From assembly GCA_001939145.1 (NCBI GenBank), contig LSRX01000805.1, forward strand, positions 60,357 to 124,356: a stretch of DNA of 64,000 nucleotides. The letters run 5' to 3'. Both the position numbers and the translations under genes were made by a program. Below the pieces are notes generated by a model. The model was not told the DNA's origin, did not search any database, and worked only from the letters and a program-made list of their open reading frames with translations. Position 1 is the first letter of the stretch; each line of letters begins with the position of its first letter. The stretch is from Symbiodinium microadriaticum (taxonomy: Eukaryota; Sar; Dinophyceae; Suessiales; Symbiodiniaceae). Shown here one piece after another: positions 52,701 through 61,700 of the stretch.

Positions 52701-55700
52701 AAAGGTTGCTGCGAGACAAACAAGCTTCTCGTGCTTCCTCAGGAGTGCGGTACCTAAGACATTTGGCACACAGTGGCGTTGACTGTGCCCGACCCATCCG
52801 AGATGCTCGCGGGCACTGGCCACGTAACAGCAGCTGTGAAACTCGATGCTCAAACCTTGCACCGTCAGGCTTAACGCAGAGAGGCTATCAAAGCCTTTGT
52901 TATCGGCTCCCGTTCCAGTGGGGACCCCACTCGGTCACGATATTGGTCAACCACGCCCAATTCAGCCTTGTTTTTGCTCGGATTGGGTCTGGGCTTGGCA
53001 TGCATTGAAAACTCAGCTGGGTCGCCTGCGAAATCGACATGCCCAGGGTTCGCGCTACGTCTCGAACCTGGTTGCTGTCGGACTGACTGACAATGCTAAA
53101 GCACGAAACAGAAGCAGCACCTGCAGAGCCGCAGGCGACTCGGCTCTACAAACCTCTGCATCAATCGAAACTGGAATGCATCGCTGCCTGCTCCAAGGCC
53201 TCAATATGAAGTCTGAGGGCAGCTCGACATGCACGGACGGTGCAGGCGCCTGAACCTGACGCTGCGGCATGGTTCGCAGATCAATGGCAACCTTTGACCT
53301 AAACTACACACAGCCCAACCTCCGTGCACAATTGCCAAGAAGCAGCAGCAATCACTGCGAAAGCCTCTGCATCGGTCATGTTCTAGCAAAAGTCCCGAGA
53401 CAGGGCCTATGGGGGCTTTGACTTTGGATCGACGAGTAGCTGCCACAGCTCCAAGCAGGAAGTGTAGGTGCACCATGCAGTGCAACCTGAAGCGTGTGCT
53501 TTAACGCTGGTGACTCTCACAAGAACTAATCGATGAGCCAAGCCACAATCCTGTCAGGCTAGTCCAAAGAAGATGAAAAATGGCTCGGAGCCTCGCAGGA
53601 ATCGTGGCCAAGGCCTGTGATTCTGGCACCACGTAGCGGTCCCGAGGACTGAGCATCGAGCATACATGCACAAAGGAGAAGCGGGCAAAGCACCTGTGTG
53701 GCTGTCGCATGCAGATGCACATCCGAGCTACACCACGAATTCAGCAGAAGCGTAAGACCGCAGCAACTTCCACTACACTGAGCGAACTTTGGCTCCTGCA
53801 CAAACTGCTTTCAAATGGGGGACAGGTCTTTGGGGTCCCGTGCAGCGATCGGTGCGAGTCGAACCTGTAGTGCATGTAGTGCCAGTGGCGTGCGATTGCC
53901 ACAGCTTGCTGAGCCGAATCATGAAGACGGCAGTCGCTTGCTGTGCTGCAGTATGCGGAGCGTCAGCGGGCTTTGCGCTCTGGAGTGCTTCCTCCTCTTT
54001 GCTGTGGCTTGCCGCTGCAAGGACAACAACGGCCTAAAGCTCTGTATGGGACGTGGGATGTCACGGGCCCGAAGCTCAGGAAATACTAACACCAGCATAC
54101 ACCGGCAGCTTGCTTTCGCACCTTTGTGCCAATTCCGCATGAATGAGATCACATCGCTACATGCCCTAGTGGCTGGCGACCAACAAATCCAACATCTGAG
54201 TCACTGTGACACTTGCGACCACGGATGTCCTGCAAGGAATCTGTGGACAGCTGCTCCTTCGGGAGTTGTAGGCCTCTTGCAAGCAACGAAGCACTGCAAA
54301 CAAAAGGGCGTAATTGTGCATTCGGCAATGAGGTCATGCCTCTCGACGTCTGGCACGCGCGTCCAAGATGTCAGCCACAGTGCCGCCACTCGGCACGCTG
54401 CTTGTAGGGCGGGTTCGAAACAAGGGTCCCGCGCCTGACTCATCTGCACATGTGCTGGCCAGACGGTGCGATGCCAACTCTAGCAGTGTGAGAACCAGCC
54501 TGCCGAGCTTGATGGCTGTGCCATGGCTGCAATCGGCTGCCACAACTTTGGTGGCCCCTCACATTGGCACTTCCTTTCTTGGTGAACTCATTGTTGCTTG
54601 TGTAAAGGCTTGTCAATCCCGAGTGTCAACTTGCAGAACCGGGAGATGCAATGAGCAGCGGTGACGTCCCGAGCAACGCACGTGTAGACTGTAGACTCTG
54701 TAGACTTGAGAGCAGAGAAGACAACAGCTCGTGGGCCGGTCAGTGAATGTGATTCATGCATTCCTCCTTGTATGCCGTGTTACCACCTGGTAGACAAGCT
54801 GCTATCCAATCACGTATGTCCGCAAAACTGTGTCCGCAGTCAGGAAACCCAAGCCTGCACTGAACAACGCATGGCAAAAACGCATTACCGTCCTTGCTCA
54901 ATAACCTCCTACAAACTCGTCGATGCTTATGCTTGTCAACCAGAAATCGGAAAAGAAGCCTGCGGTGAACGCGGAACACTCAGGCAGAATGAAAACCGGC
55001 GGGGGAGGGGAGGGGGTGTCTCCCCCTCGCTCCTGCTGAAGCTCAGGTCCCTCGTATATATCAGGAGCAAGGCCCTTAACCCTTAAACACCCTGACGCAA
55101 AACCAAGTTCAAATCGGCAAACAATAATTCCCGAAAGCTCCAAAAGACGAGCTTGCGTGAGAAGCCACGCCTCCAGCTTCTCTTCGAGAAGACCAAGCAA
55201 CCAACCCCGCTGAGCCTCGGAAGGCATGCTTCGTGTGTTCTTCGAACATGGCTTCGCGATGCTTCGCGCGGACAAGAGGGGAAACCAAGCACCTCACGGG
55301 CTCCATGAACATGAGTGGTTCGTAGCTGCTCTTGGGTGGAGCAGTCGGTCCCACACCCTGACTGCCGCGAGCTTAAAGCGGACTTCTGCGTGGCCCATAG
55401 CCCACAGCACGTGCCTCTTTCTTCTTCTGGAGTAAATCTCCTCGTCACAAGCCACACCCTCAAAGGCAAAGGCCCGGAGTCTTGAAAGCCGAGAGTCGAA
55501 GACTGCTCACCTCCTTCGCAAACAGCTTGTTCATCCTGCGCGGAACTCAGGTAGAACAGACCATCGCCCAGCATCGCCCACCTCGCCAACCTGTCATCCA
55601 GTCGCTTGTACCTGCGCAAAAGCAGCCGGCGCACAGCCAGCAAAAGAGCCGTTTCGGGCCAGCGCACTCTGCTTTCATCATTTTGAGCTCGGCCAAGTCC

Positions 55701-58700
55701 GTCCCAATGAGGCCTGCGCATGGCGGCACTAAAGACCGTCCATGCAAGGTGGTCCAACTGTGCCTTGGGCATGTCGCTCCAGGAGCTCCCGGCTCCTTGG
55801 CAGCGCCAGCCCAGTGGCGTAAGAAACTATGCACGCGCTGGGACCGCTGCAGCTCAAGCTGCAAGTAGATTTCGTCCTCAGACGCTTTGTAAAGGAAAAC
55901 ACCCTCGCCGGAAGTCGCCCATGCAAGGCCCCCAAAGGAGCAGAAATCTTGGCAGAAAAGGGGCCACAATCTTGGACTTGGTCGAACTGGAGAACTCTCG
56001 CGCCTTTCAAAGATTGAAGAGCAGCAAAGACAAGCTGCTGGGAGCAGAATGGAGCAGACAGGTGAGTCCATCGAAGCCTCGGGAAACATGTCCTCCACGT
56101 GGCCCATAATCCTGCCTGGCGCGTCTGCAAACATTAGTTGCAGATCGCCGTCGGTGGTGCTGATGGTTGTGGCGAGAGGAGCAGTGGCAGCTGCAGCGGT
56201 ACCAGACGAAACGAGGAGCAAGAGCTCCCAGCGTGAGCTGGGGTTCCGCGTCTTCACCATTCTTCACCTATGGGAAACTGAAGCCCTGGAAGTCTCTGGA
56301 ACCGGGAGCAGCAGCATTAGCAACAGCAGCCGCCCTAATTCGGTAGAAATATCTTGTCCTTCTTTCGGAGCCCGCTTTCCCTTGGTCTGGTCGCTGGAGA
56401 GGAGGACAACTCGGCATGTGCATTTACCAGGGCTTTTTCGTGCCCTCCGGAGGGTTGAACATCGGAGCAGATGACCCTCCCTGCCAGCTTTCGTCCGAAG
56501 TCTTTTCTTTTTTTTGTGGTTTTGCCACACCATGACAAAGCGTTGGCGGGCTAAGATGGCTGGCTTGGTTACTTGAAGCCTTTTGCCGACTAGCCTTATG
56601 AGCATCAGGACTCGTTTGGGGTGAGCATCAAAAAGCTTAAAGGCTCTTGGCGGGGCAATGCCGCGTTGGAGTCAACTTGACCGCTCAAACAGGCAGGAAG
56701 TTCAGGCGCACGAGGAGTGCTCCTCGGCCACATCCTGTAGCGCCTGAGCACAGCATCCGTGGTAGAAGACCCGAAGACTCGCCACGGCAACCGGTGCCTG
56801 GCCTTCAGTTTGTTCACCCACTCTCCAGCAGTGCTGGCATTTACCTCAGTCAATGCATTCTTACAGCATCTCGCGAAAAGCGAGTGACATGACATGAGTC
56901 CACTAGAGACATTTACATGGTAGACGCCCACACAGGCAGGCCTAATCCCGATCGTTGGAAAGGGAAACCAGCCGCTCAAAGCTTCGAACCCCTGTCAGCA
57001 ACGATATTCGAAGCTTTGATAGACGCAGGCATGTTCACCGCGGCCGTTGAAGCGACATGTGTCCGAGCAGGCGATTCTCAAATGCCCGAAAGTACTCGTC
57101 AATTCACTGCAAAAACACGGCCGCCAGAAACTCGGCACCGTGCTTTTGCCTCGACCTGATCCACTGTCGACTGGACCTGCCAGAAGCGGTTATGCAAATG
57201 AGGGTTCTTCGCAGCATCACCATCATCATCGTCGAGCCGATTTGCTGCAGACAGCAGCGCAGGAAACATGACAGCGGGACGCCCGGTGCAGGAGGACTTG
57301 TGCCCTGTGGGCTCCGCAGAGAGTCCCGAGCAGAACTCCCCGAAGCTGGCCTTGCAGCTGGTGTCCGGCTCAGTGCCAAACGGATGTGGAAAGCAACCCA
57401 TGCTGCCTCCGTTCTGCACCAGCAACAGCTGGCAACTCTCCCTTGTCTTTCCTGCCAAATGCCCAGCTTTCACGGAGGCTGGAGGTTCCGGTACCACGGC
57501 AACACGACAAAGGTAGGGCTGCTGCTTCACATCGCTCATCCGAGGTGCCTTCGGATTTTTGCTGCTCTTTCCCCCGCTCTTCCTAGGTTGTCCCTTGGCC
57601 TTCCTCATATCGCTCGGGGTCCCTTCCTGAGTCAGCACGATTTGGACAAGAAGCCATCCAACATGAAAAAAGGCCGGCACCGAGCTGCTTGAGACTCCAT
57701 GGCTTGCCGGGCTTTGGGGCGTGGCCTTCGTCGTCACTGACAGAGACGCGACCGAAATCTTCTGGCAGCTGAGCTCAGAACGGGCTGCTCCGATGCATCT
57801 TGCTCTTGATAGCCCTCAGGGTGATGCGGTTGTGTCTTGCTCTCAGTAGTGCTGTTTTCGCAAGACCTCTTTCGCTCAAGGTAGTGAACATAACTGGTTG
57901 GCTAGGAAAGCAAGCAATCCGGCAAACGGAAAGCAAGATTGCCGGAACCCACATGCAGTTACATTGAACTTCTAACAGCCCATGTCGGTGTTGTACACAG
58001 CTTCGGTCAAGTATATTTCCTTTGCGTTCAAGTTTAAGGCTGCCAAGCCATGCCATGATTTCGGATGGAACTGCATCAAGCAAAACATGTCCTCAAGCGC
58101 AGGCGCTTCATGAATAATGTGCTTGCCTGGAAATGCTTGAGGACGGTTGCACAGTGTTGTCCGAAGTCGGCTACTGCCAAGCTTTTAGTCATGCCCGCAT
58201 GCTGGTGGTGCTTTCCAGAAACCGTCATATTGAGTTTTGTGCATGCGGGATCATGCGGGGATGAGTTGGGGAAATGCCTCTTGCCAGCTTCCTCCAACAT
58301 GCCAGTATGCCTAGCCTACCAACGAGTCGAGTTTCGGAACCATTCTATTCACGATGTTGGTTTTGCCTGTGCAGCTTTGTTCTTTGCGGTGTCCCCCGTG
58401 GTCTTTGATCGTTTGGCGAAAGTAATCGTCATTATGATCAGTCGTCGTTGTCATCGTCGTCGTCGTCGTAGTAGTAGTAGGAGGAGGAGGAGCAGCAGCA
58501 GCAGCCGCCAGCAGTAGTGCCTTTCGGGTCCCTGTCCTCACGTTCTACTGTGCTGTCTTCGATCGTTTTTCTGTCCTTCCTGGTTGGTTTTGCTTCGTAC
58601 CGCGCATGCGCTTGCAATCGGATTCTGCCCCTCTTCTCGCTGCTGACACGTCTCCCCCCTTACCCGAGCAAGTCCGACAGCGTGCATGGAGAAAGCATGT

Positions 58701-61700
58701 TCCCACACTGCGAGACCAAGGACTTTCCAACTGCACACACACTGAGCTTTGAACGCTGCGCACACTGTCCGCACTACTGCAGGCATCATCATCATCCTCG
58801 GCCTGCCGATGAATCACTCTCGCTTCGCTTTGCTTAATCGCACTCGCTCTCTCCAGAATCTCCAGCCCAAAGCTCAATGTTAACTTCAGCACAAACGCCT
58901 TTCCCGGACCTGATCCGACCAACCTCTGGTGGACTCCCAGGCAGAAGGTCAGATCGCAAGTCTTACACAGTCAGGAACATCGCCGTTGTCCATGTCTGAG
59001 GTCGTGGCCAAAGGGGCGGAGCTCGCTCGTTGAACGACGCCGCTGTCCTGGGGCTCGCAGGCGCGGACCAAAACTAGCCATGGGTCGCACTCTTGCCTCA
59101 GTGCCCTTTTGGGCACTTCGGCCCTTCGCCTCAGCGGAACGAAGGCAAACCGACGTCGACTTGAGCACAACGACTTCTGGGAAGGCGTTTCGAGCATTGG
59201 GCGAGCGCTGCCCCCCGATCGCAAGATCTACGTCGTCATTTGCAGTGTTGAGAGGGGCTGCGAAAGCCTTCGGGCTGCGTACGGGGGCTCTTTTTTCGGT
59301 GCACACCCCCGCAACTAGGAGCAGCAGCAGCTCGCGGAGGCGCTCTACGGAGGGCCCCCTCCGCGTGCTTGGGAGTATTTCTATACTAGAGTGCTCTAGT
59401 GCTACTAGTAATAGTAGCAGTAGTAGTAGCAGTAGTAGTAGTAGCAGCAGCAGCAGCAGCAGCAGGAGTAGCAGTAGCAGCGGTAGCAATAGTAGTAAGA
59501 CCCCATGCAGCATGCCTTTACTAGTAAGTCCCGGTTTACCAGACCTAAAGGCCCTCCCGCGCGATCCTGAAGAGCTAGTTTTCGTGATTTTCAGGCTTTC
59601 GGGTGTTGGTGAAGAAAAGGGGAAGCTAACCCCTGCATGCTCTTAATTTGCCCCTTTGAGCGGTACGGACTGACGAGCAGAAATGACCGTCAAGTTCGTT
59701 TTGACCTTTTCGATTTTTCCAGCGGCTTTCTATTGCGTTCACTGCTAGAGCTGGATCGTGCTCTAGCCGAACCTCGAAACGCGAACCTATCCACTTGCAG
59801 CCCAGTGTGCAACTGCGCCACCTCATCACCAGGACCTGTCCTGCAACACTGCCGACTTTGATGCAACACGAGACAGAGTCCTGAAGAATGCAAACCAGAC
59901 CTGCATTGCTGCCGGTGGCACCGTACTATACAAGCAGGGATGGAATGGCGATGGGGGCTCGCTTCGTGTCCCAAGAATGGACGCAGGCCCAAGGTAGCAG
60001 GTAGCATGTGAATAGCATCACGGCAGGCAACATAATGCTCCGATGATACTCGTGTCTGTTCGGGCCCTCCGGAGGCCTAGGGGTTGCGGTGACAGACACG
60101 CCTACCGCCTCGGCTCTGAGGGTCATCTCGAGATCCGTGACAGCCGTGTCCCACTCTACTGACCGGCCAGGACCCCACCGAACAAGCTCTCAGATCTCGG
60201 GAGCTGCCTTGCTCTGGAAAGCGCAGGAGAGGCGGGTTTCATCCTGGCTCGTTTGCGTGCGATTGGAATGCTAGATATGTGAAAAAGCAGACAAGCTGGC
60301 ATGAGGCACACAGACACAAGAAACATGCAAGACGCAAAGGCCTGTAAACTCATCGTTACATCATCGTCCAAACCACATGATGCCATGGAGATTGGCAACT
60401 CATTTCATTTACAATATTGCTCTTCAGTGCAGCTGAGTTGGATTGCACTGCATGCTGTCCCGATGCCTAAGAATCATTAGCAACCGCAGCCTGTGTGAAA
60501 CATGTATATACTCATGAGCCAAGATGAAGGAGCAACGAATGAAAGCTCGGCTCTAACAGCTCCAAGGGGATGACAGCTAGAATAACAGCAACAACAGAAA
60601 GCAAGGTGCATAACACGGATTAGCGGAAGATGGGCACTGCATCACTTTGGGCAGAAGGTTCTCGGCAGACCAACCTGCGATATTGTATCAATGCCATAGC
60701 CGTCCGAGTACAAAGGTCTCAGGATGCAGCGAACAAAGTGCTGCGTCTGCTCATCAGGATAGTCCCACATCCTTATGAAACACCACCGGCACAGAGACAC
60801 AAATTGGGATCGTCACCGCCAAAGCTTGGCATCCGGACTGCTTGATAAGCATCATGCCATCCTTGCATCTCAAAGCGCATCGTGTGGAAGCGAGAAACTC
60901 ATCTTGGGCCCGGTCTTCGCAGATCTTGTTCAGAGCATTGAAACTGCCCTTGTCAGGACAAGACACAGCACGGCCCTATTTGGTGAAGTGGGCAACTTAC
61001 AAGGGGATTGTGGCAGTGCCTCCACTATATGAGGATTCTGATCAGCGAGGCAGGTCGCCAGTTTGTCCAAAGTCTGCGCAAGCATCGGCTGCAAAGCCCC
61101 TCTAGACTCTGGAAGTTCCCACTTGACGTGGACACGACTGCTAACACAATGCGCTGACACCCCACAGTCGCCTGTCGGCTGCCTACAAAACCGACCTTCA
61201 GGACAAGAATGGAGATGACCTGTGCAGAAGCACAACGGCTGCAGGTACCATGCAAACGCGCCACATTGCTTAAGGAAAGCACTGTGCCAGCTGTGTGTCT
61301 GATGACCTTCAGGCAGATAGCTTCCCTAAGACAGGGAGTGCAAATGCTCTTTCGACAACTCTAGCCTTGCTGCTGTCGCTCACGGCAGACAAGGTATGAG
61401 CCTGGCGGGCACAGGGAATGAAAGGGCTTACCATAGCTCGCAGCACATCCTGAACATACTCCGCGATAGCTGGCTGTAGCCTAAGTCAGCACTGCACCTC
61501 TGGTCATGTTTGACCTGGATGGACTGTTGACACATTTTTCAGGTGCGGACGTTCCAGGTTGAGCCCTCCCAAGGTTCGTTTTCAGCAGCAGTCCCGCTCG
61601 CTGTCGAACGACCTGAACGGCAATCACACTGAACAACCGTGGCGGCTAAAACACCAAAACACTACAGGGCCTCGTCTTGGGAAGTCAGCTTGGCAAAAAC

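Noticed and set aside
54405-54425. GGTTCGAAAC, a possible tRNA B box on the plus strand
   Set aside because: Flanking bases do not pair into a T arm and no A box lies at the right distance.
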